NCBI GenBank assembly: GCA_030220185.1
Contig: JASPKZ010003844.1
Coordinates: forward strand, 5,066,001 to 5,130,000
DNA length: 64,000 nt
Source of the DNA: Diploptera punctata
Taxonomy: Eukaryota; Arthropoda; Insecta; Blattodea; Blaberidae
Reading direction: 5' to 3'
In this document: positions 44,062 through 54,004 of the stretch, one piece after another
Layout: every line of letters begins with the position of its first letter
Numbering within the stretch: position 1 is the stretch's first letter
Position numbers and translations under genes: made by a program
Notes under the pieces: model-generated
What the model was told of the DNA's origin: nothing
The model's input: only the letters and a program-made list of their open reading frames with translations
The model's database searches: none

Positions 44062-44298
44062 AAGATCCTGAGTATGGCATCCTTCGTAAAGAGGTAAAGC
44101 CGAGAGACCTGTGTCGTATATTTACGGAACTACAAGAACATCAAAGCTGAAATGAGAGTTCTTGACAAGATCTATCGATCCTTTGGCGCCGAAACTTGAA
44201 TTGTTACGGAGCTTTTAAAAAATGTTAAGTAAAATGTAACTTTTAGACTTCATGCGTCACCACGTATTGGTTAGGTCTATATTTTATAAACTACTTTG

Positions 44299-44301
<3 letters not shown>

Positions 44302-44328
<27 letters not shown>
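44302..44328. repeat. (TA)n(TG)n microsatellite
   Basis: TA run followed by a short TG run. Confidence 0.9.
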
Positions 44329-44330
<2 letters not shown>

Positions 44331-44334
44331 TATA

Positions 44335-44545
44335 ATGTACTGATGCTATACAGTGCATGATTGGCCTAGAAGACTTCTGGCTTATTATTTTAGGCGGAGG
44401 ACGCTGCGGCTTAACTCATCCGTGTCATTCAAATATATGGATGATCATCCAGTCAGCTTAATGGGTAACATGTGGAGAGCATATCGGGTTCCTCGCCTCT
44501 TAACCCTATAGCCTCTACTTATAACAGCTACTGAAATTCCCCTCT
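44335..44545 (-). mobile_element. SINE family B fragment (copy 9)
   Basis: Minus strand; TTGGCCTAGAAGACTTCTGG, GATGATCATCCAGTCAGC and ATCGGGTTCC. Head missing and strongly diverged. Confidence 0.65.
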
Positions 44546-44760
44546 GCTGCGTGAGCGTCGATACAGATCGAAATTAAATTTAAAAAGTCCCTTTATGAAG
44601 GGCAATGGACACTAGTCCATACCTTTACGTCAAGGCAGAGGATTTTAGACAGCTCGGCAACAGTCCGGGATATTGATTTACTTATATTTCAATAATTGTT
44701 TGAGTATTTGTACTTGAATTCATATACAGTAAAAGCTCCATATTCGCGGTTCCCTTATTC

Positions 44761-44912
44761 TTTCTTTCTTTTTCTTTTTTAGGGATATTCTACAATACAG
44801 TGTTTCTCCTTCAACCCAAAGTGATTTGTCGCCAAAAGTTTCTGTCTAAAGTATCTTCTTCCTTCAAATCTCTAGCTTCCATACTTCTCTTCACTCCATC
44901 CATCCATCGGTC
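44761..44912 (-). mobile_element. LINE tail inserted in Tigger left end
   Basis: Minus strand; frames give GWMEWSEEKYGS and RRYFRQKLLATNHFG-like text of a LINE C-terminus, ending in a GAAAGAAAG tail. It is flanked by TCCCTTATTC at 44751-44760 and 44913-44922 and splits the TIR region ATTCGCGGTTCCCTTATTCG. Confidence 0.8.
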
Positions 44913-45283
44913 TCCCTTATTCGCGGGTTAAAAAATTGTGACACAGTTCTTGTATTCGCGGATCTAGTAGGTATATTAGGATTAGTATAATTTATTAACG
45001 CATCGGCAACTTTTTTTTTTTACTGCAGGCACGTGCCAAGGCGGCTTTTACAAAGAGCGATTCAAACCAAATGGACAAATTAATATCAAAGTAAAACAAA
45101 CCTTATTGTCAGTAAACCTAAAGTTCGTTGTTGAAAGCCACCGCCGCAATATTTCACGAGCCGCTATGTCCGTTGATAAATGCGCCCTCGCCACGATCGG
45201 CGTCTTATTGTTTCAACTTGTCATTCGTTGCAATGATTTTGATTGAATAACACGTGTCTCTTCTGCTTTGTTGCCAATTTATA

Positions 45284-45681
45284 ATGTCGAGTAAAAGGAA
45301 AGGAAATTAGTTCCGAAGCTGAAAAAAAAAGTAGTGTTGCCGCTTAAAGTAAAAACAGAAATGCTTGACCGTTTACGTGTTGGCGAATCGTTTTGCGTCT
45401 ATATCACGCTGTTTCAATGTTAATGAATACAGACAGAAATGGATTGATCACATGGATGGAATGAGTAAGGAGAGATATCCATTGTTAGCAAGAAATTATC
45501 AAGCAAGAGGAAGACGTGATGTTGGAAGACCTAGAAGACGTTGGGCTGATGCATTATGAAGTCGGAACGGGCAATTGCCTAATCCCTGGAGTGATGATGA
45601 ACCAACTGTACGATTCATCAAGAAATCCGAAGACAAATAAGGAATTCTATCGCTGAATATCAATCTGAATTGAAAGACCTT
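45284..45681 (+). pseudogene. Tigger transposase N-terminus (CENP-B-like HTH), split by LINE
   Basis: Starts MSSKRKG, changes frame, then LKVKTEMLDRLRVGESF; after another one-base shift ASISRCFNVNE. The frame is interrupted by a LINE at 45428-45599 and resumes PTVRFIKKSEDK, then (another shift) RNSIAEYQSELKDLIKAAKQ. This is the KVK.E.LDRL..GES...I...FNVNE..VR.IKK pattern of the CENP-B N-terminal DNA-binding domain in Tigger transposases. No catalytic domain follows. Dead. Confidence 0.8.
45428..45599 (+). mobile_element. LINE tail inserted in Tigger transposase
   Basis: The open frame 45365-45559 is a chimera. From about 45430 it reads YRQKWIDHMDGMSKERYPLL and GRRDVGRPRRRWADAL, a LINE C-terminal tail, ending in GTGATGATGA. 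It interrupts the transposase at NVNE/PTVR. Only a 4-bp TGAA duplication is discernible because the GATGA tail blurs the junction. Confidence 0.8.
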
Positions 45682-46098
45682 ATAAAAGCGGCTAAACAGG
45701 GGGGGGGGAAGTACTAAGTTCTTTAAGCCCTTGCCTAATCCTGACAGTAATAATTAATAGAAATTGTTCAAAATCTCTCATTAATTGATTTTATTTTGAT
45801 AATTTTTGTTTTAATTTGTAACCTAGGAACGTATCCCCTATATACCAATACAAATTACCATTCCATATTCGCGGCATATTTGCTGAACATATCCCCCGCG
45901 AATGAGCTTTTACTGTATTCTCTTAGTTAGCTATGATATTAGCCATACTTTTAAACTCAGGTTACTTCATTACAACTATAATTGTGTGAACACTAACATT
46001 AAAACAACTGAATATTTTCTGTCATCTTTCAAATGTAGAGACCAAAGTTAGGCTGAGATAATTCTCCCGATTTTATGCAGAATGGGTACTGTATTATT

Positions 46099-46099
<1 letters not shown>

Positions 46100-46130
<31 letters not shown>
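46100..46130. repeat. (AAT)n microsatellite, LINE 3' tail
   Basis: About ten AAT units forming the end of the LINE on its minus-strand 3' side. Confidence 0.9.
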
Positions 46131-46419
46131 TTATTTATTCTGGCAGAGTTAAGGCCATAAGGCCCTCTCTTCCACTCAACCAGCACAAATACAAATAAAT
46201 ATTCGACAAATATAGATATACACTATACTAATTATAAACAGTTAAAGATACAATAAATGTAGCAATGTAAATGTCATGTACAAACAACATTTTATAGGGT
46301 AATAACAATAATGATACGATAATAATAATAATAATAATAATAATATAAATATGAGACATTATACGGGAAACACCAATTAATATATATATATCTTACACTG
46401 GATAATAATGAAGTCGAGT

Positions 46420-47552
46420 TTAGAGCAAATATAAATTTAGATTTCTTTTAAAAGATGCCAATGTCCGGCAGCCCCTTATTTCTTGTGGTAGGGAATTCCA
46501 GTTGCGAGAAGTGGAGATGGTATATGACATGGAGTGATGTGATGTCCTATGTTGCGGTATATTAAGTAAGAGACTATGTTGTGATCTTGTGTTTAAGTTA
46601 TGGTTTGAGGATAGATATTGGAAACGGGATGATAAATAATTGGGAGTCGAGGTCTTAAATAGGAGAATTAGACAGTGCGATTTTCTTCTCTCTTTTAGAT
46701 GTAGCCATGACAATTCGTGGAATAATGGAGAAATGTGATCGTATTTTCGAACATTAAATATGAATCTGATACACATATTATGGACATGCTGCAGTTTGTC
46801 CGACAATCCGTCACGTATGTCAGTTAGTAGAACGTCACAGTAGTCAAAATGCGGCATCACTAAAGTTTGGATTAAAATTTTTTAAGAGTTGTAGGAAGAA
46901 AATGTTTAAGTCGCTTTAGGGAATGCATTATGGAGAAGATCCTTTTAGATGTTTGTTTTATTTGCACATGCCAATTTAAATTAGAATCTAAGTAAAATCC
47001 CAAGTTTTTAACGACGTCGGTATAAGGAATTTGTTCATTATCTAATATGACAGCCGGCATATTGCCATTGTTTATGAGGTGTAATAGCCTTGGATGTCCG
47101 ATAATTATTGCTTGCGTTTTGTTTACATTTAGTTTCAGCCCATATTGTCTGGACCATAAAGATATAGGCCTATGCCTGAGGTCAGTGTTTACTTTGTCAA
47201 TATATTCATTAATTTCGTCAGGCCTAAAGTGTGTGTAAATCTGTAGGTCGTCGGCGTAAAGATGATGCTTGCAGTTTTGTAGTTTCTTGGTCACGTCATT
47301 AATATAAATCGAGAAGAGAAGAGGAGCGAGGACGCCGCCTTGAGGTACCCCTTTCCTCACCAAGCGCCAGGAAGAAATGCGATTATTAACAGAAATTGAT
47401 TGCTGACGATTAGTGAGGTAAGATGCAAACCAATCAAGGCAGTTTTCCGACAGATGTAGTGTCTTTAGTCTCGCTAGCATTAAGTCTATATCTACTGTGT
47501 CAAAGGCTTTGCTGTAGTCGAGTATTAGAAGTGCCAATGATTTACGCATCAA
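46420..47552 (-). pseudogene. CR1/Jockey-like reverse transcriptase, one frameshift
   Basis: The best-preserved protein in the window. The first frame (46872-47552, 226 codons) has motif A LILDYSKAFDTVD (residues 9-21), motif B RKGVPQGGVLAPLLFSIYIN (about 66-85), motif C LYADDLQIY (98-106) and GLKLNVNKTQ (138-147). The second frame (46420-46860) carries the thumb and tail, from MPHFDYCDVLLTDI to SYTISTSRNWNSLPQEIR. Loss of one A in an A run near 46880 separates them. The RT copies RNA into DNA at the nicked target. An in-frame Arg-Pro (residues 128-129) is encoded by AGGCCT and looks like a small insertion. Fingers and endonuclease are missing. Confidence 0.9.
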
Positions 47553-48169
47553 TGTACTTTATGCGTTAAGTAGGCCTATGTAGGAAGTAAAATATACTCA
47601 CACTTACACTGTTAATAAGAAGAAATTGCTTGTTTTTATTTAAATTAATTGGAGTTTATATATTCAAATTTGTTCATTCATACTTTTCTGTATTTTCTCT
47701 ACATGGATAGGCTGCGTCCTCACTGTATATCCTACCCTAGCCATTCTTTTCTGCCATCCTTTTCAATTTAAATTGCGATCCGTTTATCGTAATATTGTTT
47801 GATCTCTTCTGCGCTCAATCTCTTCTTCTGTTCACAATTCCAGCAGGCGGTTCCTTTTTATCCAGTGTTCTAGCCGTAGTTCTATTCTTTATTTTTTCTA
47901 GCACTATTCTCTATTCATTCTAGTAGACCTTCATTTCCTATTTTGCATCTATTTCACTCGTTCCATCCGTCTTTTTTTATTTCAATTTTATTTTGAGTCG
48001 CTCGTACATTTTTCTAGATATCGTGTCTAGGATTTGGCTCATACCGTAAGATTGTGTATGCCTGTTGAATTTATTTGTATTCTGCAAATGCATATTATGT
48101 TATTTTTAGTGAAGTACGAAATGGCAATCAATGGCGAAATGAATCGTGCAATAAAATTAAATCTAGCAT
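47553..48169. other. No clear feature
   Basis: CT-rich minus-strand text near 47690-48000 resembles decayed LINE tail sequence but gives no firm motif. Confidence 0.45.
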
Positions 48170-48345
48170 TTTTAACTTAATTAGGAAAAATGTTCATCGA
48201 ATGGAAGATCACAGAATACCCAAACAAATGTTAAGATATCAACCTGCAGGAAGAAGAAGACTTTTGGATGGTGTTTCTCTTGAGGCCGAAACAGGTCAAC
48301 AAATGGCCTAAATTCGTGATTGTACGATGATGATGATTTAGGAAA
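48170..48345 (+). mobile_element. LINE family F2 3' end (copy 2)
   Basis: The frame reads VHRMEDHRIPKQMLRYQPAG, then RRRLLDGVSLEAETGQQMA and a stop, ending in ATGATGATGAT. Same tail as 13110-13815 and 51165-51475. A GRPLK segment is deleted relative to those. Confidence 0.85.
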
Positions 48346-48691
48346 AACCGCGAAAAACTGAATTGGCCAGCACCAAGTGTTCGAGTCTCAAACGCTACCG
48401 TTCGAGCCAGGACGTTTTGTACTTCATTCTTCGCCATATTCATATTTCAAATAGAGGTTTAATTCATGAAATGGTAACGTGTTTTATCCTTAAATTACAT
48501 CGTTTTATTTTACATGATGCTTTTAATAAAATAGTGGAAATGTCAATTTATGGAAACTATCTGAAGCTGTAGCAAATCACACACAATTAATAGGCCTAAT
48601 AACAGTATGCTTACGTATTGCTTGATAAATTTGTGTCAAATTACAGAAGCGTAGGCTACATAATAATAAATAGCAGTATGTTTATGCATGT

Positions 48692-49016
48692 CCCGCGCCG
48701 TATCCGAGAGGTTTAAGCCATGATGCCTTTGTACAGAGCTACGGAACTTTCACTGATTCGAGTCATCATGGGGAAGAGAAATTTTCTCATGGGAATTTTG
48801 GGCAGAATGGGACCGGCACCCACCCAGCATCGTGAGGAATTTGGTTAGCTACAAAAAATAAGTATTCCAGATTGAGAAAACTAGCTACAACGGTTGGGGA
48901 ATCCGACATGCTGATCACATATCCTTATGCTGGCTATATGATTGCCCACTTATGTGATTAACACATATGGATGGATGTGATACTTGCAGCTGGGAAGGTC
49001 TGTCGCGCCATGGAGT
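48692..49016 (+). mobile_element. SINE family B (copy 10)
   Basis: Full length: CCCGCGCCGTATCCGAGAGG, box B-like GATTCGAGTCATC, CTAGCTACAACGGTTGGG, and CTGTCGCGCCATGGAG end. TSD not clear. Confidence 0.9.
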
Positions 49017-49849
49017 TAGTTTAGTTATCTTTATACAATGGTTGTTTCCTTTGCGGAGCAATCATTTTAAATAAACCGTCATGAGATTTGCCAATATAAG
49101 ATCTAAGTAATTGAAAAAAAAATGTGGCTAATTTTGAGGACCAAGTGATAAATCGCTCTTGTTAGAGCTAGTATGAAATGGATGATTGAATGTTGTGTAA
49201 TTGTTATGACAATCACGATTGTTATCAGTCATGCGTTTCACGTCTGTTTATCACATGTCCCTGTCTAGCACGCGCAACACGTGCAAGTGCCGTTTCTGCA
49301 ATTAGTATCGTCTCCTGAATCCCAACACTACGCAAATACTACTACCGCATTCTCCACAGGGGACATTTCTGCGAACAACGTTTGTAAATTAGTCATACAC
49401 GATGAATTTTATTATAGAATCACTTATGTATTCTGCACATGCTATATTTAACACTCGACCATTCTATACAACATGCATTCCTCTAGAAGAATGCTAATTT
49501 TGGTAGAATTTAAAAATAGATTAATTTATCACAAGTACCTTTGTATTCATTATAGAATCTTAACTTATTTAAAGGTTCTGTTCTTCTAATTAATTTCAAA
49601 CAGTCTGTGTCTTTTATGAAGCCTGGACATCCTTAAATCTTTGGAATGTTTGCTTCTTGGCGTTTCGATATCTGCGGATAACACAATTCGGCACGGCGCG
49701 TCGGTTCGATGTAAACTGGCAAGACACTCCTGGAGTTGTTATATACAAATGACAGGCAGTATTTTAGAGGATATCGTATCACCATAAAAAGAAGATACCA
49801 ATCACATGGTTTATGATAGGCCACAGCTTTCGAATTTGAAAACTTGATG
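49017..49849. other. No recognisable feature
   Basis: No gene or repeat identified. A minus frame 49633-50115 spans part of this and the adjacent LINE and is not real. Confidence 0.5.
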
Positions 49850-50185
49850 AAAGAGGGGCATGGAAGCTTCTTGTAGGAAAACCAGAGGGAAAGGGCCCAA
49901 TTGGAAGACCAAGAATGAGGTAAGTAAAAGTAAAATATTCCCACTACAGGCCTCAGGAGACCTTTGGGGTAGTGGGAGGTTAAGGTTTGGGTCAGTTTAA
50001 AAATCCTGACCCCACCGGGACTTGAACCCTCGACCTTCCGGCTTGTAGCATGAGGTGGGAAAATAAAATTAACCATGATTTGAGGGAAGTAGATTATACA
50101 GGTTATGATTGGCAAAATTACTTAAGATAGGGATGTCTGGAGAGCTTATGTCCGCGCGGCTATGAAGCTACGGGTTCGAGTCATT
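49850..50185 (+). mobile_element. LINE family A 3' end (copy 10), split by SINE C
   Basis: 49850-49921 carries GGCATGGAAGCTTCTTGTAG and AGACCAAGAATGAGGT; 50050-50185 resumes ATGAGGTGGGAAAATAAAAT and continues to GCTACGGGTTCGAG. A SINE C lies between. Confidence 0.9.
49922..50049 (-). mobile_element. SINE family C (copy 4), internally deleted, nested in LINE A
   Basis: Minus strand: from CTACAAGCCGGAAGGTCGAG and GGTTCAAGTCCCGGTGGGG, jumping straight from the AAACTGACCCAAACC part to the 3' end TAACCTCCCACTACCCC. About 150 bp of the body are missing relative to 1734-2029. TSD ATGAGGT at 49915-49921 and 50050-50056. Confidence 0.92.
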
Positions 50186-50683
50186 GAGTTATAGTAATAA
50201 TGTGGTTCACACGATCATTTCCATAAATTGATTAACCACAGCTGTTTTTTGTTATCAGTAAAGCTGGGATATGCAGGGTGGAACAAAACTATACCTACAA
50301 CTTTCTTAGGTTGTTCAGACCACAAAATAAAATCCCTGGAAATGCTGTTTATAGGCTGTATTGGAAGAATGTTGATTGAGTATTCTGATGAATGGGAACT
50401 CATTGTCTCCGGTGATTTATTACTGAATTACGTGTTAGACATGTGACATGTCTCTTGGATAATGAAGGTTCCAATATAATACATAAAAAATGCATTTAAT
50501 CAATTAATCATCTGAAGTTGGTGCAGTAAAAATCAAATTCATCTTATTGGTGCTTATATGATGAAAAATGTCCACTTAAAGTTATCAGGTTTGTCAACTG
50601 AAAACAGAATGTTCTTCATTTCATCATATTTCATTTATTACAGGTACATCCTCAATATATTACAATCATATGGATAATTATTT
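50186..50683. other. No recognisable feature
   Basis: Opposite-strand frames at 50215-50446 have no recognisable domain. Confidence 0.5.
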
Positions 50684-50913
50684 CCGTCCACTATGTGATC
50701 TCGGGTTAGCGTCGCTGCCTTCATAATCAGCGGACCAGGGTTCGAACTCCGCATCGGTCGGGACAAATTTTTCCTGGGTGATGGGTTTTTTTAATATTCT
50801 TCCTCATATATAAGAATAAGTCAAGAATACCCAAGGATCACACTGTTTCCGAACATCATCTGGCATCCTAATCATCATATTCGCCATGTTTAACAATGAA
50901 TAAGTGAGTGAAT

Positions 50914-51500
50914 CGTCTGTACTTTTAATATTTTTTTTTTGTGTTCACTCTTTTGAGTTTACGATTATTTTAATTATAAAACTTTTTTATACATTCTTTA
51001 CAACGTCATCCTCAACTACAATAACGCATGTCACAATCTTCGTTATATCATCAAATTTCTAAGCTTTTCGAAGTCTTGGCTTCATCATTAAATTGTAACG
51101 AAGATTGTGACATGAATTTTTGTAGTTGAGGATCACGGTGTAAAAAAAAGGTATAAAAAAGTTTCATCATCATCATCATCATAGTACATTCACGAATTTA
51201 GGCCATTTGTTGACCTGTTTCGGCCTCAAGAGAAACACCATCCAGAAGTCTTTTGAGTGGACGTCCTGATCTTCTTCTTCCTGCAGGTTGACATCTTAAC
51301 ATTTGTTTTGGTATCCTGTGGTGATCTTCCATTCGATGAACATGTTGCATCCATCTTGACTTATAATCAGAAATTTTGTTTTCTAAAGGTTCCATGTGTA
51401 ATTCTTCTAAGATGTCTTTTTTTTTTGTGATCTAGTAGTGTGTATCCTGCAGTCCTCCGAAGATATCTCATTTCATATAAAAAAAGTTTTATAACTAAAA
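50914..51500. mobile_element. Palindromic element nested in SINE E
   Basis: Inverted arms: CATCCTCAACTACAATAACG with GTCACAATCTTCGTTA (51003-51046) against 51096-51133, plus outer arms ATTATAAAACTTTTTTATAC near 50973 against the right end ATAAAAAAAGTTTTATAACT. The TSD TGAGTGAAT marks it as an insertion. A LINE F2 fragment has inserted near its right end. Perhaps another foldback or PLE-like terminal structure; no proper hammerhead core found. Confidence 0.7.
51165..51475 (-). mobile_element. LINE family F2 3' end (copy 3), third nesting level
   Basis: The minus frame 51198-51395 reads KISDYKSRWMQHVHRMED-like text, then IPKQMLRCQPAGRRRSGRPL and LLDGVSLEAETGQQMA. Its 3' tail is an ATGATGATGATG tract. 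Flanked by TATAAAAAAGTTT (51152-51164) and the same with one extra A (51476-51489). Confidence 0.88.
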
Positions 51501-51625
51501 TGAGTGAATGGTGTTTCTCGGAAGAAACCCTGGATTGAATTGATCAGGAAGGTCCTTCATATCCTTGTATGGTCAAAAAAGTATGTGTATGATCCAAAGT
51601 TTAAATTCGAAGGAATATAATCATT

Positions 51626-52385
51626 TTCATTCAAGATTTGTCGATACCAAAATTTGAAGTGGAGGTGTCCGGAATGAGTATAAAAGCAACGGATATTATT
51701 TTCCTTCTGTTTCTTAGAGAATTTCATTATTTACAGCACAAACTAACTTTAATTAATTTCCTTCTTATTTTATGTTTTAGTTTTTATTTATTTTGAGGCT
51801 GATAAATAGTTTGAACCCAGATGTAATGGAGTGCTGTGTTTAAGTCAGAGATGCGGAAGATTGCTATCTCGTCCATTGTTTCTTTTGTCGGCGAGCATTA
51901 ATAAAAAAGTGAATTAACAACCGAACTCAGAAGTGAGAAGACACTGCGAGTTCGCGATTCGAGAAAACACTGCAGCATTTTTGTTTTTATTTCCTCAGTA
52001 AAATTGTGATTTACAGCTGTAGCGTTTACTTTGGTAAAGTTTCTTTTTATTCTTGTCTTTTCCTTTGAACTGGACGTTTACTGAGAATTAAGTTATTTAT
52101 AGACCAAATAAAACTTGAGGATTGGGTGAACTTAATCTAGCATGTTCATGTTATCCTGGGACAGTTACATTTTTCCCTCCAGTCTATGCCCAGTAGGTTA
52201 TGCCGAAAAGTTAAAAAATTAAATATTCAGTTTTTAACTACATTATAAAATATCACAAGAAACGTATTCTCAGTAATTCGAATTTTCCCTTTGGTTCCGT
52301 TTTGCCTGACTTTTAGTTCCTGAAATTCTGTGAAAAATAATAGATTATTGGCTGCACCATGATATAACTGTTAAAAGGTTAAAAT
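51626..52385. other. No recognisable feature
   Basis: AT-rich; nothing identified. Confidence 0.5.
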
Positions 52386-52408
52386 AATAATAATAATAAT
52401 AATAATAT
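52386..52408. repeat. (AAT)n microsatellite followed by TAGGCCTA
   Basis: About seven AAT units, then ATAGGCCTATG. Confidence 0.9.
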
Positions 52409-52623
52409 AGGCCTATGTTAATGAGATATGAGTAGTCATGAAGAAAGTAAAATTTCCATTAAAACACTGAAGGCCTTTCGGGACATGTTCCGTAATCAGC
52501 AATTAAAATGTACGTTTATGATGTATATTCTGTATGAAGGAATTCTTGCAGAAAAATAAATAATTACTATGAATGTTTTGATTGCTATCCATATTTATTT
52601 ATTTGTTTCTTTCTTTCCTTGTC

Positions 52624-52736
52624 TAAGGGCCAGTTTCACCAAGAGAGGTAACTGTATTACGCCAGTTTAAGCTATGTATTATACGTGGGGAAAACTGGCG
52701 TAATACAGTTACCTCTCTTGGTGAAAATGGCCCTTA
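52624..52736. mobile_element. MITE with 45-bp terminal inverted repeats
   Basis: Arms 52624-52668 and 52692-52736 are near-identical inverted copies starting TAAGGGCCA, with TTTCACCAAGAGAGGTAACT and ending GCCAGTTT. Only 23 bp lie between. No coding capacity; a non-autonomous DNA element or foldback. The TTA/TAA at the ends could be target duplication. Confidence 0.88.
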
Positions 52737-52986
52737 TTCATAAAGTAAACTCGAGTTACGTACATTTTGTTGCGGATATAACAATGGTTTTCTTTTCACT
52801 AAGTAGAATCTTAAGAAAAATGCACATTATGGGAAATAGCATACAATAAAACACGGATAACGCTTTTAATACTGAAATGTAATTGCAGTTGTGATTTCTT
52901 CTTCAAATGACTTATGAGTCGGCCTAACTTCTTCCTGTCAGTCAATTTTGTGAAATTCCTCTCCACTTATTAATTTTCCATTCCAT

Positions 52987-53182
52987 CCACCTAGTCTAAC
53001 CCTCCACCTTGTAGGTACTTTTATTTGCTACACGTCACCCGGTCCTTATAGTGAGTGGGACGACCTGTCGGGAGTGGAATTTTAAACTATGGTTTACACA
53101 CATACTTTTTGACCGCAGGACATTGAGGCCTTCTCGATTGAGTGATCAGCTCAATGCCAGGGCCTACTCCGATACAACACAA
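52987..53182 (-). mobile_element. SINE family E tail (copy 3)
   Basis: Minus strand: GTATCGGAGTAGGCCCTGGC, TTGAGCTGATCACTCAATCG, TAGTTTAAAATTCCACTCCC and GACAGGTCGTCCC. Head absent. Confidence 0.85.
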
Positions 53183-53325
53183 CATATTCATTTTTTAAAT
53201 CTTAAACTTTTAAATATCTCCCCGTTTTAATTTTGAGCTACTTTTAGATTGGATATATTATTTTTTCATTCAGTTGTACATATCCTATATTTTTAATCAC
53301 ACTTTGTTGTTCCGTCCTTTCCAAA

Positions 53326-53616
53326 CTGTCAGCCCCGGTGGACTGGTAGTTATCGTGCTTTTTTTGGTTCTGACGTTCATCGATTCAAACTACTGTAGGT
53401 CGGAGTCAATGGACTTTCTTCAGGAGGTACAAATCCTGAATATGACTTACTTCGGAATGGAAGTAAGACCGCGAGCCCCGTGCCTCTAAAAGAACCTGAT
53501 GCCTGAAATAACAGGCCTCTGATCCAACTTTATTGACCCTTACAGATTTATTGACCCAGATTTGAATTGCGAGCTAATGACTTGAGATGTTAAAGAGCAT
53601 CATTAAATAAAAAAAA
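53326..53616 (+). mobile_element. SINE family I (copy 1)
   Basis: Head-like GCCCCGGTGGACTGGTAGTT and CATCGATTCAAACTACTG (box B-like), then CTAAAAGAACCTGATGCCTG, GACTTGAGATGTTAAAGAGC and an A-rich end (CATTAAATAAAAAAAATAC). The frame 53274-53489 is incidental. Confidence 0.75.
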
Positions 53617-53679
53617 TACTATCTACATATCTTGTAAAATGCACTAGCACTCTTCTTAACTTCCCCAAAAATAATTCTG

Positions 53680-53940
53680 TTTTATCATCGTCATCATCAG
53701 AACAGCAGCACTACAGCCCGATTCGAACCTCCATTTCTCTCAGAACCCTCTTCCAGGCATATGTCTCATGCAACCAATCACCATCCTTCGATTCTCAGAT
53801 CCTGCAAAATTCCATCCATCCAACGAAGTCTCGGTTGTTGCACATTCCTTTTTCTTTCAAATTTACATTCCATGATTTTCTGCCCATCGCAATCTTGAAA
53901 CTTTAATCAATGTAATCACATCAGGAGACTTATACAACTG
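53680..53940 (-). mobile_element. LINE RT tail fragment
   Basis: The minus frame reads KIMECKFERKRNVQQPRLRW, MDGILQDLRIEGW, and after stops EEGSERNGGSNRAVVLL. Ends in a GATGATGACGATGA tract. Matches the RW.DG...DL tail of insect LINEs. Confidence 0.65.
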
Positions 53941-54004
53941 ATAGAGCTCAGAGTTTACCTTAAATACCATTCTCCGCTATCGCATGTTGGGTCATACATT
54001 TTTC

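Larger units (their letters stand above)
44727..45915 (+). mobile_element. pogo/Tigger-type DNA transposon, deleted and doubly interrupted
   Basis: Ends begin CAGTAAAAGCTC on both strands, followed within a few bases by ATTCGCGG, and a TA dinucleotide flanks each side (44725-44726, 45916-45917). CAGT...ACTG ends with TA duplication are typical of the pogo/Tigger branch of Tc1/mariner. The internal ORF start encodes a CENP-B-like helix-turn-helix. The DDE catalytic domain is missing through deletion near the G tract at about 45701. Two LINE fragments have inserted (44761-44912 and 45428-45599). Confidence 0.85.
46085..47552 (-). mobile_element. CR1/Jockey-like LINE, 5'-truncated, with (ATT)n tail
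   Basis: A minus-strand non-LTR element: RT ORF at 46420-47552, then a 3' UTR containing GGCCTTATGGCCTTAAC-type sequence (46150-46170) and ending in an (ATT)n tract at 46100-46130. A second ATA tract at 46320-46345 lies in the UTR. I recall this 3' end from other insect LINEs. The absence of everything upstream of RT motif A reflects 5' truncation. Confidence 0.85.
50684..51625 (+). mobile_element. SINE family E (copy 2), split by a palindromic element
   Basis: 50684-50913 holds head and centre (box B-like GGGTTCGAACTCCGCATCGG); 51501-51625 resumes with TGAGTGAATGGTGTTTCTCG, GATCAGGAAGGTCC and TTGTATGGTCAAAAAAGT. The interruption is flanked by TGAGTGAAT at 50905-50913 and 51501-51509. Confidence 0.85.

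Noticed and set aside
51041..51110. Possible hammerhead in the palindrome nested in SINE E (TGATGA...GAAAAGCTT on the minus strand)
   Set aside because: The first core base is not C, and stem II can form only by using core residues.
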